Assembly: GCA_017432615.1 (NCBI GenBank)
Contig: JAFRIV010000047.1
Span: 1 to 64,000, forward strand
Direction: 5' to 3'
Length of the DNA stretch: 64,000 nucleotides
DNA from: Oscillospiraceae bacterium
GTDB taxonomy: Bacteria > Bacillota > Clostridia > Oscillospirales > Oscillospiraceae
Position numbers and translations under genes: made by a program
Shown: positions 26,102-34,812 of the stretch, piece by piece
Numbering within the stretch: position 1 is the first letter of the stretch
Layout of the letters: the number at the start of each line of letters is the position of its first letter
Notes under the pieces: generated by a model
Seen by the model: the letters and a program-made list of their open reading frames with translations, nothing else
Told to the model about the DNA's origin: nothing
The model's database searches: none

Positions 26102-27133
26102 ATGAAGAAAATTCTCGCGATGCTGCTGGCACTCAGCATGGTATTTGCCATCGTAGCGATTTCTGCTTCTGCAGAAGAAGACATCGGCGACACCCTCGTC
26201 CTTTATTCCACCATGACGGAAAAAGACCTGGATGCACTGATCAGCGGCTTCAATGAAGTCTACCCCGACTGTGAAATCGAAGTAGTTTCCGGAACCATCG
26301 GGGAAACAACTTCCCGTATCGCTGCGGAAGCAGACAACCCGCAGGGCGACGTGACCTGGGGCGGCCTCGCAGATTCTGACGGCATGCAGTATGCCGATCT
26401 CTTTGAAGAGTGGGTTTCCGATGAATCCGCCAATGCCATTGAAGGCTACTCCACCCCCAACGGCATCTACTCCATGGACCACCTGTCCACCGTCGTATTT
26501 GCCATCAACACCGACCTGGAGAAGGAACTCAGCCTTGATATCCGCAGCTATGCTGACCTCCTGGATCCGAAACTCGAAGGCAAGATCATCTTCTCCAACC
26601 CGAACAGCTCTTCTGCAGCATGGAACAACCTCTGCAACATTATGTCTGTTTTCGGCAATGACAGCGAAGAAGCATGGGACTATATCGGAAAGCTTATGAA
26701 GAACCTCGTCATCTCTGACTCTTCCTCTAACTGCTTCAAACTGGTTGAGCAGGGCGAATATGTTGTGGGTCTGACCTATGAAGACGGCGCTATCAAACTC
26801 ATTCAGCAGGGTGCAGATGACCACTTCACCATGCGTTATCCTGCCGACGGGGCTTCCGCTTCCGCATTCGGCATGGCTGTGATCAAAAACTGCAAGCACC
26901 CTGCAGCTGCGAAAGCTCTGGTCAACTGGGTCTGCTCCGCAGAAGGCTGCTCCTATATCGCTCAGTATCTGAAGACGCTGCGTATGACCAACAAGGATAC
27001 CGTTTACGGCGAGAGCCTGCTTCCCGCTACGGAAGACATCAAGTGGGTCTTCCGCGATGTTCCGTACCTCACCGAGCATAAGCCGGCCATTCTGGAGCAC
27101 TGGAATGACCTCCTCCTTGAGGTTCAGGGCTGA
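26102..27133 (+). CDS. Extracellular solute-binding protein, AfuA/FbpA type
   Basis: A 343-residue periplasmic-binding-protein-like receptor. Signal peptide residues 1-23 end in ISASA, without a lipobox cysteine. The mature part opens with DTLVLYSTMTEKDLDAL and has VTWGGLADSDGMQ, IIFSNPNSSSAAWN and GLTYEDGAIKL, typical of the Fe3+/sugar-phosphate/phosphonate binding class 1 superfamily. No tyrosine pair for iron is obvious, which favours an organic phosphate ligand. The ATG at 26102 is chosen for its AAAAGGAG and the signal peptide. A stem-loop follows the gene. Confidence 0.9.
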   Translation: MKKILAMLLALSMVFAIVAISASAEEDIGDTLVLYSTMTEKDLDALISGFNEVYPDCEIEVVSGTIGETTSRIAAEADNPQGDVTWGGLADSDGMQYADLFEEWVSDESANAIEGYSTPNGIYSMDHLSTVVFAINTDLEKELSLDIRSYADLLDPKLEGKIIFSNPNSSSAAWNNLCNIMSVFGNDSEEAWDYIGKLMKNLVISDSSSNCFKLVEQGEYVVGLTYEDGAIKLIQQGADDHFTMRYPADGASASAFGMAVIKNCKHPAAAKALVNWVCSAEGCSYIAQYLKTLRMTNKDTVYGESLLPATEDIKWVFRDVPYLTEHKPAILEHWNDLLLEVQG

Positions 27134-27152
27134 TTCTTTCGGAAAAAAGCGG

Positions 27153-27181
27153 AATAGGGCCGCGTAAGCGGCCCTATTCTT
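27153..27181 (+). terminator. Intercistronic stem-loop after the binding-protein gene
   Basis: AATAGGGCCGC and GCGGCCCTATT pair over 11 bases around GTAA, followed by CTTTG. The short T-run suggests partial termination or 3'-end protection between the binding protein and the aldolase gene. Confidence 0.7.
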
Positions 27182-27281
27182 TGACACAAGCGGGGTTCGG
27201 GTGTTTTCGCCTCTGCCTGAGGCTGTTTGCCGGCAGACACAGGCAAAAGCCCCTGAAAAAGAAAAAATGAGGAGTAATGTT

Positions 27282-27971
27282 ATGTTAACTGAATTGAAAG
27301 AACAGGTCCTGCAGGCAAATCTCCTGCTGCCGAAGCATGATCTTGTCACCTTCACCTGGGGAAACGTCTCCGGGATCGACCGCGCTTCCGGCCTGTTTGT
27401 CATCAAGCCCTCCGGCGTTTCCTATGAAGGCATGTCGGTGGAAGACATGGTTGTCTGTGATCTTGACGGAAAGGTCGTAGAAGGGAAGTGGAAGCCTTCC
27501 AGCGATACGCCGACGCATCTGGAACTCTATAAAGCGTTTCCGGAGATCGGCGGCATCGTGCATACCCACTCCCGCTGGGCAACCTCTTTTGCCCAGGCAG
27601 GGATGAGCATTCCGGCACTTGGCACTACACAGGCGGATTATTTCTACGGAGCCATCCCCTGTACCCGCCCGATGACGGAGGAAGAGATCCGCGGAGAGTA
27701 TGAAAAGGAGACCGGCAAAGTTATCATCGAGACCTTCCGCGGGAAAAATGCTGCAGATCTTCCGGGGGTGCTGGTTTACAGCCACGGGCCGTTTGCCTGG
27801 GGCACCGATGCCCTCAATGCCGTGCACAACGCGGTAGTGATGGAAGAAGTTGCTTTTATGGATTACCATGCCCTCACGCTCAATCCGTCTCTTACAACAA
27901 TGCAGAGCGCTCTGCTGGACAAGCATTATCTGCGTAAGCACGGCAAAAATGCTTACTACGGCCAGGGCTGA
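27282..27971 (+). CDS. araD: Class II aldolase/epimerase, L-ribulose-5-phosphate 4-epimerase type
   Basis: A 229-residue AraD/FucA-family protein. Hallmarks are [37 protein letters not shown] (catalytic Asp), and zinc-binding [11 protein letters not shown] plus a later YSHGPFAWG histidine. Length and motifs fit L-ribulose-5-phosphate 4-epimerase, but related aldolases cleave ketose phosphates to dihydroxyacetone phosphate. ATG 27282 is supported by TGAGGAG and homology onset. As last gene of the phosphorylated-polyol operon it may process its product. Confidence 0.88.
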   Translation: MLTELKEQVLQANLLLPKHDLVTFTWGNVSGIDRASGLFVIKPSGVSYEGMSVEDMVVCDLDGKVVEGKWKPSSDTPTHLELYKAFPEIGGIVHTHSRWATSFAQAGMSIPALGTTQADYFYGAIPCTRPMTEEEIRGEYEKETGKVIIETFRGKNAADLPGVLVYSHGPFAWGTDALNAVHNAVVMEEVAFMDYHALTLNPSLTTMQSALLDKHYLRKHGKNAYYGQG

Positions 27972-28015
27972 GTTTCTGCACAGAATCTGATCATGAATAA
28001 GGAGAACCATAACCC

Positions 28016-28846
28016 ATGAGTGAATGCAACCACGATTGTTCCAGCTGCACTTCCAAGTGCTCTGATCCCGTTGATTTTCGCAAGCACCTGCACGAAGGCG
28101 CCTCTGTAAAAAAAGTAATCGCTGTGGTAAGCGGAAAGGGAGGTGTCGGGAAAACGCTTGTCACCACCATGCTCGCCTCTGAAATGCAGCGCCGCGGATA
28201 CCGCACAGCTGTGCTGGATGCGGATATTACCGGCCCCTCCGTGCCTCGGTCCTTCGGCATCCATGAGCATGCCGTCGGCGGAGAGGATTTTCTCTATCCT
28301 GCCGTCACTGCTAAAGGGACGCAGATCATGTCCATCAACCTGGTGCTTGAGGAAGAAACACAGCCAGTCGTCTGGCGCGGGCCGGTGATTGCCGGGGCTG
28401 TGACCCAATTCTGGACGGATGTCATGTGGGATGATGTGGACTTTATGTTTGTCGATATGCCTCCCGGAACAGGTGATGTGCCCCTCACGGTTTTCCAGTC
28501 TCTCCCGGTGGACGGAGTGATCATTGTTACCTCTCCGCAGGATCTCGTTGGAATGATCGTGGCAAAGGCAGTGCGCATGGCCGACATGATGAAGATCCCC
28601 GTGCTTGGTATCGTGGAGAATATGTCTTATTTCAAATGCCCTGACTGCGGCAAAGAGCATGCCGTCTTCGGAGAGAGCAAAGTGGATGCCGTGGCAAAGC
28701 AGTTTGGCATAGCCCATACAGCCCGTCTGCCCATTGACCCTTCCGTTACTGCCCTGGTGGACGAAGGCAGGATCGAGGAAGTAAGCGGAGAGCCGATCAG
28801 CGCTTTTGCTGACGAAATAGAGCGTTCATGCGGTTTCTGGCATTGA
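28016..28846 (+). CDS. Mrp/NBP35-type P-loop ATPase (iron-sulfur carrier)
   Basis: A 276-residue ApbC/Mrp-family protein that scaffolds and transfers [4Fe-4S] clusters. The N-terminus carries four cysteines (C4, C8, C11, C15) like NBP35; the deviant Walker A is SGKGGVGKTL (about 40-49); switch regions include VDMPPGTGDVPLTVFQS; a C-terminal CPDC (about 205) is the cluster-bridging pair. AAGGAG lies upstream. The next gene starts 19 bases inside its 3' end. Confidence 0.9.
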   Translation: MSECNHDCSSCTSKCSDPVDFRKHLHEGASVKKVIAVVSGKGGVGKTLVTTMLASEMQRRGYRTAVLDADITGPSVPRSFGIHEHAVGGEDFLYPAVTAKGTQIMSINLVLEEETQPVVWRGPVIAGAVTQFWTDVMWDDVDFMFVDMPPGTGDVPLTVFQSLPVDGVIIVTSPQDLVGMIVAKAVRMADMMKIPVLGIVENMSYFKCPDCGKEHAVFGESKVDAVAKQFGIAHTARLPIDPSVTALVDEGRIEEVSGEPISAFADEIERSCGFWH

Positions 28847-30900
28847 TGCTTTCTGTGCTGCTTCTGTCAGGGCTCCTGGCAGGGTGCGGCACCGACTTGC
28901 CGGAACAACAAAATCAGCAGGAGCCCGAGCCGACCCCTGAAAGCGTTTCTGTTTATACAGCAACTTTTCAGCAGATCAGCCCCGGGCTCTCTGCACTGTT
29001 GCCTCTTTGTGCTTCAGAAGACGGTTTTTTCTGTGCTTCCACAGAAAAAACGGGAGAAAATATCCCGGATCAGGTCATCCGGCAGGCACGACAACGCAAC
29101 CGGGAGCCGTATAACGATGGCCGGTACGACCTGCTTTCTCCGGCTATCTGGTTTGTATCGGCAGACGGCACGGCCGAGGCTTTGCCGGCGTATATTCCCC
29201 TGGCAGCGGAAAGTACACCGGAGGGGTGGCGCGGCTTTGCCTGTGAACCGGGTGTGGAGGCACTCGGTCCGGGAGAAGGCAATACGCTTCTCTCTCTGGA
29301 GTATAATGCGATCAGCGGCAACAGTGCGCCTCTGCAAAGGGCACAGCAGGTCATAGGAAAGAATTATCGGGAATACCGCCTGGTGTGGCATCTCCGTACG
29401 TTGAATGCAGACGGAAGCGAACAATCCGACAGGATCGTGGAAGGGGATAGGGAAGCGGCTTTCTCGGCCCTTCAGGCTCGGATCTCCCCGAGTGCACCAA
29501 AAGTGTTTTCTGCTTCGGAAACGCCCATTCCCTTTGCCGATCTCGGCATCGCGGCTGAAGATATCTGTTCGCCCATTCTGCAGCGCAGTGACGGGTCGTT
29601 TCTTTTCCTGATCGGCAGCCGGGGTGCGGAAGAAATTGTCACGGTGAAGCAGGAAGAGCGTGAAACGTCGCCGCAGTCGCTTCTCCTTGCCGCCGAAAGC
29701 AGAACACCCCTGCTGGAGGAAGCGGTGCTGGCCTTTAACCGTACCCATCCTGATCTCATCATCGCCCTTATCAGCCTGGAGGGAGCAGAAGAGCGCCATG
29801 CGGACCTCTACTGCCTGACGGCGGAGGCGTGCCGCACAATGGCAAAAGCAGGGAAACTCGCAGATCTGTATCCGTTTATCGATGCGGACAAAAGCCTGAA
29901 GCGTTCTCTTCTGTTTTCCAACATTCTTCAGGCACTGGAGGTAGACGGCGGACTCTACTGTACCTGTGCCGGCGTCAGCTTTGAAACGGTGATCGGGGCG
30001 TCCTCCCTGGTAGGGGAAAAGGCAGGCTGGACCTATGATGAGTTTCTGCAGGCCTGGAGCAGATTCGGCATCGGGACAGACGCATTCGATGCCTTTACAA
30101 CTGCTGCGGATGTGCTTCACGCCTGCCTGACGGCAGATCTCCCGCTGTTTTTTGACCGTGACGACGGGATAAGCCGCTTTACGGAGGAAGCATTTACGCG
30201 CCTGCTGTATTTTACCAGGAACTTTCCCCGGCAGATCGATCTCTCCGCCCACTCCTTTATTGATGCGGATGCATCCGACCTTCGTTTGCAGCGAGGAAAA
30301 CAGATGCTTCTGGAAAAAACTCTTTGCAACATGACGGATGCCCTTTACTGCGGTTATGAATATCCGGAGGAAGTTACTTTTATCGGGTATCCTACGCTGT
30401 CGGGTACAGGCAATGTAATGACAGTTTCCACGCTGGAAACAGGCCTGAATCTCTCCATGGCAGAGACGTCTACCCGGAAAGAGGCTGCCTGGCAGTTCCT
30501 GCGGACCTTCTTTACCGAAGACTATCAGAAGAGTTACCGGTATTTTCCCGTCAACATCAATGCTTTCAACCGGAGCCTGACAGCCGCTATGCAGGTAGAT
30601 TACGTTCTGGATGAGAAAGGCAACCCCGTGACCGACCGTGCCACCGGGGAGAAGGTGAAGCGCAGTATCGATACCATGTATTTGAGCAATTATACTGCCG
30701 TCAATATCTACCCGCTGACCGATTCCCAGGCGGAAAAACTGGTGGATCTGATGCGCAGCACCACCAAACTGAAGACCACGGATGAGGAAGTGCAGCATCT
30801 GGTGCGGGAAAACGCCTCAGGCTTCTGGGAGGGGACGGTTTCTCTTGAAGAGTCCGCTCAAAGGGTACAGGATGCCGTAATGAAAACGTCAGGAGAATAA
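28828..30900 (+). CDS. Large lipoprotein with solute-binding-protein-like domain
   Basis: A 690-residue lipoprotein: signal peptide with lipobox LLAGC (Cys20), a Glu/Pro linker, an N-terminal unknown domain (about 40-290), and a C-terminal part (about 295-680) resembling family 1 extracellular sugar-binding proteins: LLEEAVLAFNRTHPDLIIAL, WTYDEFLQAWSRFGI and AAWQFLRTFFTEDYQ. No permease genes accompany it, so it may sense or present a ligand rather than feed an importer. It overlaps the Mrp gene by 19 bases and ends before a terminator. Confidence 0.75.
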   Translation: MRFLALMLSVLLLSGLLAGCGTDLPEQQNQQEPEPTPESVSVYTATFQQISPGLSALLPLCASEDGFFCASTEKTGENIPDQVIRQARQRNREPYNDGRYDLLSPAIWFVSADGTAEALPAYIPLAAESTPEGWRGFACEPGVEALGPGEGNTLLSLEYNAISGNSAPLQRAQQVIGKNYREYRLVWHLRTLNADGSEQSDRIVEGDREAAFSALQARISPSAPKVFSASETPIPFADLGIAAEDICSPILQRSDGSFLFLIGSRGAEEIVTVKQEERETSPQSLLLAAESRTPLLEEAVLAFNRTHPDLIIALISLEGAEERHADLYCLTAEACRTMAKAGKLADLYPFIDADKSLKRSLLFSNILQALEVDGGLYCTCAGVSFETVIGASSLVGEKAGWTYDEFLQAWSRFGIGTDAFDAFTTAADVLHACLTADLPLFFDRDDGISRFTEEAFTRLLYFTRNFPRQIDLSAHSFIDADASDLRLQRGKQMLLEKTLCNMTDALYCGYEYPEEVTFIGYPTLSGTGNVMTVSTLETGLNLSMAETSTRKEAAWQFLRTFFTEDYQKSYRYFPVNINAFNRSLTAAMQVDYVLDEKGNPVTDRATGEKVKRSIDTMYLSNYTAVNIYPLTDSQAEKLVDLMRSTTKLKTTDEEVQHLVRENASGFWEGTVSLEESAQRVQDAVMKTSGE

Positions 30901-30972
30901 GATGACAGAGGTAACCGTACTTTGCCTGCCGTAGGTATTCTCTGTGATTTTCAATCCCTTGAAAGAAAAAAA

Positions 30973-31000
30973 CGAGACCGGATTTCCGGTCTCGCTTTTT
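30973..31000. terminator. Bidirectional terminator
   Basis: CGAGACCGG (30973-30981) and CCGGTCTCG (30986-30994) form a perfect stem with CTTTTT on the plus side and a run of T on the minus side, separating the lipoprotein gene from the convergent DUF1508 gene. Confidence 0.85.
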
Positions 31001-31012
31001 GAAATGGTGGTT

Positions 31013-31396
31013 TTATGCTTCGTCCAGCTTCTCGACGATCGGGGAATCCACAGCGTTTTTGCGGATACTGGCAATACCCTTCTTGCAGCTCGTCTTGGCT
31101 TTGTAGCCTTCGCCCGTGAGGATGGTCTCGCCGTTGCCGGCTTTCAGGCGGAAGCGGAACTCACCGCGCTTGTCCTGATAGATCTCAAACTTCGGATTTT
31201 TGGCAGGCTCAAAGCCTTCCTTGGTCTGATCTTCAAGGTTGGCGATCGGGGCGTTTTTCTGTACGCTGGCAATGCCGCTTTTGCAGGCATCAACGGAAGA
31301 ATACTGTTCGCTGGTGCCAATGATCTCGCCGTTGCCGGCCTTCAGATTGAACATCGGGCTGCCGTTTTTTGCCTGTTTGATCTCAAATTTACCCAT
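31013..31396 (-). CDS. YegP-like protein with two DUF1508 repeats
   Basis: A 127-residue soluble protein of two tandem DUF1508 units: FEIKQAKNGSPMFNLKAGNG ... GIASVQKNA (about 4-50) and FEIYQDKRGEFRFRLKAGNG ... GIASIRKNA (about 70-115). These small beta domains are common in bacteria, with a possible stress or membrane-associated role, but no known reaction. AGGAGGTACTTTTT precedes the ATG. It ends at the shared terminator. Confidence 0.92.
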   Translation of the reverse strand: MGKFEIKQAKNGSPMFNLKAGNGEIIGTSEQYSSVDACKSGIASVQKNAPIANLEDQTKEGFEPAKNPKFEIYQDKRGEFRFRLKAGNGETILTGEGYKAKTSCKKGIASIRKNAVDSPIVEKLDEA

Positions 31397-31711
31397 AAAA
31401 AGTACCTCCTGTTATTTAATAAAATCATGGAATAACTACCTTAAGGCTGCGGTAGAGTGCAGCAAGTGCTTCTAAGCCGGTGTCGCGGGGGCTGCCGGAG
31501 CAGCAGACGCAAACAACAGACTGTTTTTCATATCATACCATAAGCGATGCTGATTTACAATCAAAAAAGAACATCATCCGGCAAAAGATTTTCGTTTAAC
31601 GGAGTGATTTTCCCGGTGAAACTCTTGACAAAAATCTTGCAGGGTAGTAGATTGAACTGATATTCATCCGGTTTCAGTAAACGGAAAAACGTGGGAAAAG
31701 GAGAGAAAAGA
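31397..31711 (+). promoter_or_regulatory. Intergenic region with promoter of the secreted coiled-coil protein
   Basis: TTGACA (31625-31630), 17 bases, TAGATT (31648-31653) points to the gene at 31712. The stretch 31441-31510 superficially resembles part of a tRNA but does not fold as one. No gene seen. Confidence 0.55.
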
Positions 31712-32191
31712 ATGAAAAAATGGATCGCTTCTCTGCTGTGTATGGCAATCGTGTTCGGGGTCTGCGGCACAGCCCTGGCAGAAGACCGGGAGGCAAAGCA
31801 GGACAACATCCTGAAAAAAGTGCAGGATCTGCTCGGAAAGACAGACCGCATGGAAGATTCTGAGCTTCGGGATGAGATTCGCAAAATAGCAGAGGAAGCC
31901 GGTTTTTCACTTACGGAAAAACAACTGGACAGGGCAGTGAAGGTCTGCCGCTCTATGGAGGATTTGAATGAAGAAGAGCTCCGTGATCGGATCGAACAGG
32001 CAGAGAAGGCGGTAGAGCAGAGGCTCGGTGAAACCTCTGATCGTTTGAGCAACTGGATCGAGGCAATCGAAAACGGCGAAGTTACCTGGGAAGATGCGAA
32101 GCAGGGGCTGTTTACCGGGCTCGGCACTGCTGCCGGGGTGTTATCGGACTTCTTTGGCGGCGTTGCTGATTACTTCTCGGATAACAGGTAG
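31712..32191 (+). CDS. Small secreted helical protein, unknown
   Basis: A 159-residue protein with a signal peptide (residues 1-23, ending GTALA). The mature part is highly charged and predicted helical or coiled-coil, with LTEKQLDRAVKVCRSMEDL vaguely like DUF1002, and a small glycine-rich hydrophobic C-terminal end (GLGTAAGVLSDFFGG). ATG 31712 has AAAAGGAGAGAAAAG in front. No family assigned. Confidence 0.7.
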   Translation: MKKWIASLLCMAIVFGVCGTALAEDREAKQDNILKKVQDLLGKTDRMEDSELRDEIRKIAEEAGFSLTEKQLDRAVKVCRSMEDLNEEELRDRIEQAEKAVEQRLGETSDRLSNWIEAIENGEVTWEDAKQGLFTGLGTAAGVLSDFFGGVADYFSDNR

Positions 32192-32226
32192 AAGGCTAAG
32201 AACAGGATGACACACGAGGGTATGAA

Positions 32227-32781
32227 ATGAATACAATACAGGCAATTCACAGCAGACACAGCTACAGAGGAAAATATAAAAAGACACCTGTTCCCAGAGA
32301 AGATCTGATCCGGATCCTGCAGGCAGGCCTTGCAGCTCCCTCCGGATGCAATAAACAGACGACATCTCTGATCGCAGTCGATGATCCGCTGGTTTTGGAA
32401 AGACTTCACAGCGTGATCCAGCCGCCTGTGGGAGAAACTGCACCGGCAGCGATCTGCGTCCTCACCCGGAGGATTTTTGCCTACCGGGACAAGTGTTTTG
32501 CCATTCAGGATTACTCAGCGGCAATTCAGAATATGCTGCTTGCCATGACGGATATGGGATATCAGAGCTGCTGGTATGAAGGGCATATTACGGATGATGA
32601 CAGGATCTGTGACAGAATGGCGGAGATCTTAAATGTTCCTGACGGCTATGAAGTGGTATGCTTTCTGCCCGTCGGAATTGCCGAAAGCGCCACGAACCCT
32701 GCAAAAAAGAAATCTTTTGAAGAAAGAGCATGGTTTAATTCGTTCCCCTGCAAAACAGGAGACCCTGTCGAAAACAGTTGA
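32227..32781 (+). CDS. Nitroreductase-family flavoprotein
   Basis: A 184-residue FMN-dependent oxidoreductase. Family features are IHSRHSYRGKYKKTPV at the N-terminus, LAAPSGCNKQTT, the IQNMLLAMTDMGYQSCWYEG region, and VCFLPVGIAE. Members reduce nitroaromatics, quinones or flavins with NAD(P)H. The substrate is not evident. The gene stands alone; the metK promoter -35 box overlaps its stop codon. Confidence 0.9.
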   Translation: MNTIQAIHSRHSYRGKYKKTPVPREDLIRILQAGLAAPSGCNKQTTSLIAVDDPLVLERLHSVIQPPVGETAPAAICVLTRRIFAYRDKCFAIQDYSAAIQNMLLAMTDMGYQSCWYEGHITDDDRICDRMAEILNVPDGYEVVCFLPVGIAESATNPAKKKSFEERAWFNSFPCKTGDPVENS

Positions 32782-32805
32782 CAATGACGCATTATATGTT
32801 ATAAT
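32778..32805 (+). promoter_or_regulatory. metK promoter
   Basis: Consensus TTGACA (32778-32783) and TATAAT (32800-32805) with a 16-base spacer, immediately before the SAM riboswitch. Confidence 0.85.
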
Positions 32806-32824
32806 ACCCTTTGACAATAAAACA

Positions 32825-32922
32825 CCTTATCAAGAGTGAGGGAGGGACCGGCCCAGTGATCTCACAGCAACCAGCTTGCAAGGCATGGTGCTAAATCCGG
32901 CGGACGCGAAAGATGAGGCTTG
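32825..32922 (+). promoter_or_regulatory. SAM-I riboswitch (S box)
   Basis: CTTATCAAGAG opens the P1 helix, followed by GGAGGGACCGGCCC, CAGCAACC, GGTGCTAAATCC and closing AGATGAGG, the core of the SAM-I aptamer. SAM binding should favour the terminator just downstream and switch off metK when its product is abundant. Confidence 0.95.
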
Positions 32923-32942
32923 ATGACGCTGCACTTTTTTAT

Positions 32943-32967
32943 CCTGCCGGCTCGGCAGGTTTTTTAT
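32943..32967 (+). terminator. Riboswitch-controlled terminator
   Basis: CCTGCCGGCTCGGCAGG forms the hairpin, followed by a TTTTTT run. It is the expression platform between the S box and metK. Confidence 0.9.
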
Positions 32968-33004
32968 TGCCTGAAAATTATTTCCAAGAGGGAGGCTATT
33001 GAAA

Positions 33005-34186
33005 ATGGCACATTATTTTTTTACATCGGAATCTGTTACGGAAGGGCATCCGGACAAGATCTGTGACCAGATCTCGGATGCGGTACTGGATGCGATCCTG
33101 GAACAGGATCCTGAGGGGCGAGTAGCGTGTGAGACTACCGTGTCAACAGGACTTGTGCACATTATGGGAGAAATCTCTACCAAGACGTATGTAGATATCC
33201 CCGGAATTGCCCGGAAGGTGATCCGGGATATAGGCTATGACCGTGCAAAATACGGTTTTGACTGCGACACCTGCGGCATCATCGTCAACATTGATGAGCA
33301 GTCTCCGGATATTGCGCTCGGGGTTGACAAAGCGCTGGAAAATAAGCTTGGAGAAGATGCTGAGCTGCAATCCGGTGCCGGTGACCAGGGGATGATGTTC
33401 GGGTATGCCTGCAGGGAAACGCCCGAGCTGATGCCGCTCCCCATTTCTCTTGCCCATGCACTTGCCAAACGCCTGACGGAGGTGAGAAAGCAGGGTCTGG
33501 TTCCTTATCTTCGCCCGGACGGAAAATCGCAGGTTACTGTGGAGTATGACGAGCAGCGGCACCCCGTTCGGGTGGATACTGTGGTGATTTCCACACAGCA
33601 TGCACCGGAAGCAGAGCTTGAAACGATCCGGAGGGATATGATCGAACTTGTTATCAAAAAGGTCATCCCTGCAAATCTGCTGGATGAGAGCACTAAATAT
33701 TATGTTAATCCAACAGGGCGCTTTGTCGTCGGCGGACCCCAGGGCGACTCGGGGCTTACAGGCAGAAAAATTATTGTAGATACTTATGGCGGCAGTGCAC
33801 CGCACGGCGGCGGTGCATTTTCCGGAAAGGATCCCACGAAGGTGGATCGCAGTGCCGCTTATGCTGCCCGCTATGTGGCTAAAAATGTGGTAGCGGCAGG
33901 TCTTGCGGAAAGATGCCAGGTGCAGCTTGCCTATGCCATCGGCGTGGCAAAACCGGTCTCGGTGCTGGTGGAGACGTTCGGTACAGGGAAGGTCAGTGAT
34001 GATAAACTCAGCGAGGCAGTAGAGAAAGTGTTCGATCTGCGTCCTTCTGCCATCATCCGGGATCTTGACCTGCGTAAACCAATCTATCGCCGGCTGGCAG
34101 CCTACGGCCACATCGGCAGGGAGGATCTCGGCGCCCGCTGGGAGGATACCGACCGTACAACACAGCTTCTGGAAGCGGTAAAGTGA
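33005..34186 (+). CDS. metK: S-adenosylmethionine synthetase
   Basis: A 393-residue enzyme making SAM from methionine and ATP. Signature sequences are [20 protein letters not shown] at the N-terminus, [12 protein letters not shown], and [19 protein letters not shown]. Full family length. ATG 33005 is used; an in-frame TTG six bases earlier is less likely given GAGGGAGGC spacing. It is followed by DUF1643 and NUDIX genes with overlapping starts, so both fall under the same riboswitch. Confidence 0.98.
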   Translation: MAHYFFTSESVTEGHPDKICDQISDAVLDAILEQDPEGRVACETTVSTGLVHIMGEISTKTYVDIPGIARKVIRDIGYDRAKYGFDCDTCGIIVNIDEQSPDIALGVDKALENKLGEDAELQSGAGDQGMMFGYACRETPELMPLPISLAHALAKRLTEVRKQGLVPYLRPDGKSQVTVEYDEQRHPVRVDTVVISTQHAPEAELETIRRDMIELVIKKVIPANLLDESTKYYVNPTGRFVVGGPQGDSGLTGRKIIVDTYGGSAPHGGGAFSGKDPTKVDRSAAYAARYVAKNVVAAGLAERCQVQLAYAIGVAKPVSVLVETFGTGKVSDDKLSEAVEKVFDLRPSAIIRDLDLRKPIYRRLAAYGHIGREDLGARWEDTDRTTQLLEAVK

Positions 34187-34812
34187 TGCCGCACATCCCG
34201 TACACGGAAAGCAGCGCGCTTACGCTGCTTTCTTTTGATGAGGCACTTTCTGCGTCCGGAAAGAGCGGCGGGTATGACCCGGAAAAATGGATCTATGTAC
34301 CGGATTTCTATACGGAATACCGATACCTGCTGGGTACGAGAGGCGATAACCCGCTGATCTGTATCGGGATCAATCCGTCTACCGCAGCGCCGGATGCGTT
34401 GGACAACACACTGAAATCCGTTTCCCGGATAGCAAAAGGGAACGGGTTCGACAGTTTTCTGATGTTCAACGTTTATGCACAGCGTGCGACCGATCCGGAT
34501 CGGATGGATACGGTTTTCAACCGGGCACTGCATAAGGAGAACATGAAGGCTTTTGAATATGTGCTCTCTCATGTGGGGGAGGGAATCTCTCCGGCAGTCT
34601 GGGCTGCGTGGGGTACCATTATAGAAAAGCGGCCTTACCTGTTTTCGTGTGTGAAGGACATGGCGGCTATCGGCAGACGATACGGGGCACACTGGCTATG
34701 TGCAGGGAAGTGTTCCAAAGCGGGGCATCCGCATCATCCCCTTTATCTGAAAAAGGATGAAAGGACCGTTCCTTTTGATCTGGAATCTTATCTGAAGGAG
34801 GCTGAGGCATGA
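34186..34812 (+). CDS. DUF1643 family protein
   Basis: A 208-residue soluble protein of the DUF1643 family, unknown function. The core is YRYLLGTRGDNPLICIGINPSTA, listed here in parts YRYLLGTR and CIGINPSTA, then FLMFNVYAQRATDPD, VWAAWGTIIEKRPYL and KCSKAGHPHHPLYL. Its ATG overlaps the metK stop (TGATG), implying translational coupling. The next gene overlaps by 4 bases. Confidence 0.9.
   Translation: MPHIPYTESSALTLLSFDEALSASGKSGGYDPEKWIYVPDFYTEYRYLLGTRGDNPLICIGINPSTAAPDALDNTLKSVSRIAKGNGFDSFLMFNVYAQRATDPDRMDTVFNRALHKENMKAFEYVLSHVGEGISPAVWAAWGTIIEKRPYLFSCVKDMAAIGRRYGAHWLCAGKCSKAGHPHHPLYLKKDERTVPFDLESYLKEAEA

Noticed and set aside
26102-27133. Binding protein as an iron receptor (FbpA proper)
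   Set aside because: The neighbouring dehydrogenase, phosphatase and aldolase genes and lack of an evident Tyr-Tyr iron pair favour an organic phosphate, though iron is not formally excluded.
29014-30798. Long antisense frame (594 residues) opposite the lipoprotein gene
   Set aside because: No ribosome binding site or domain; the plus-strand gene has a lipobox and receptor-like motifs.
31441-31510. Stretch resembling the D-arm and TTCTAAG anticodon loop of tRNA-Arg(UCU)
   Set aside because: The anticodon stem does not pair, no T-arm loop (TTCGA) or acceptor stem is present. At most a remnant; chance is likely.
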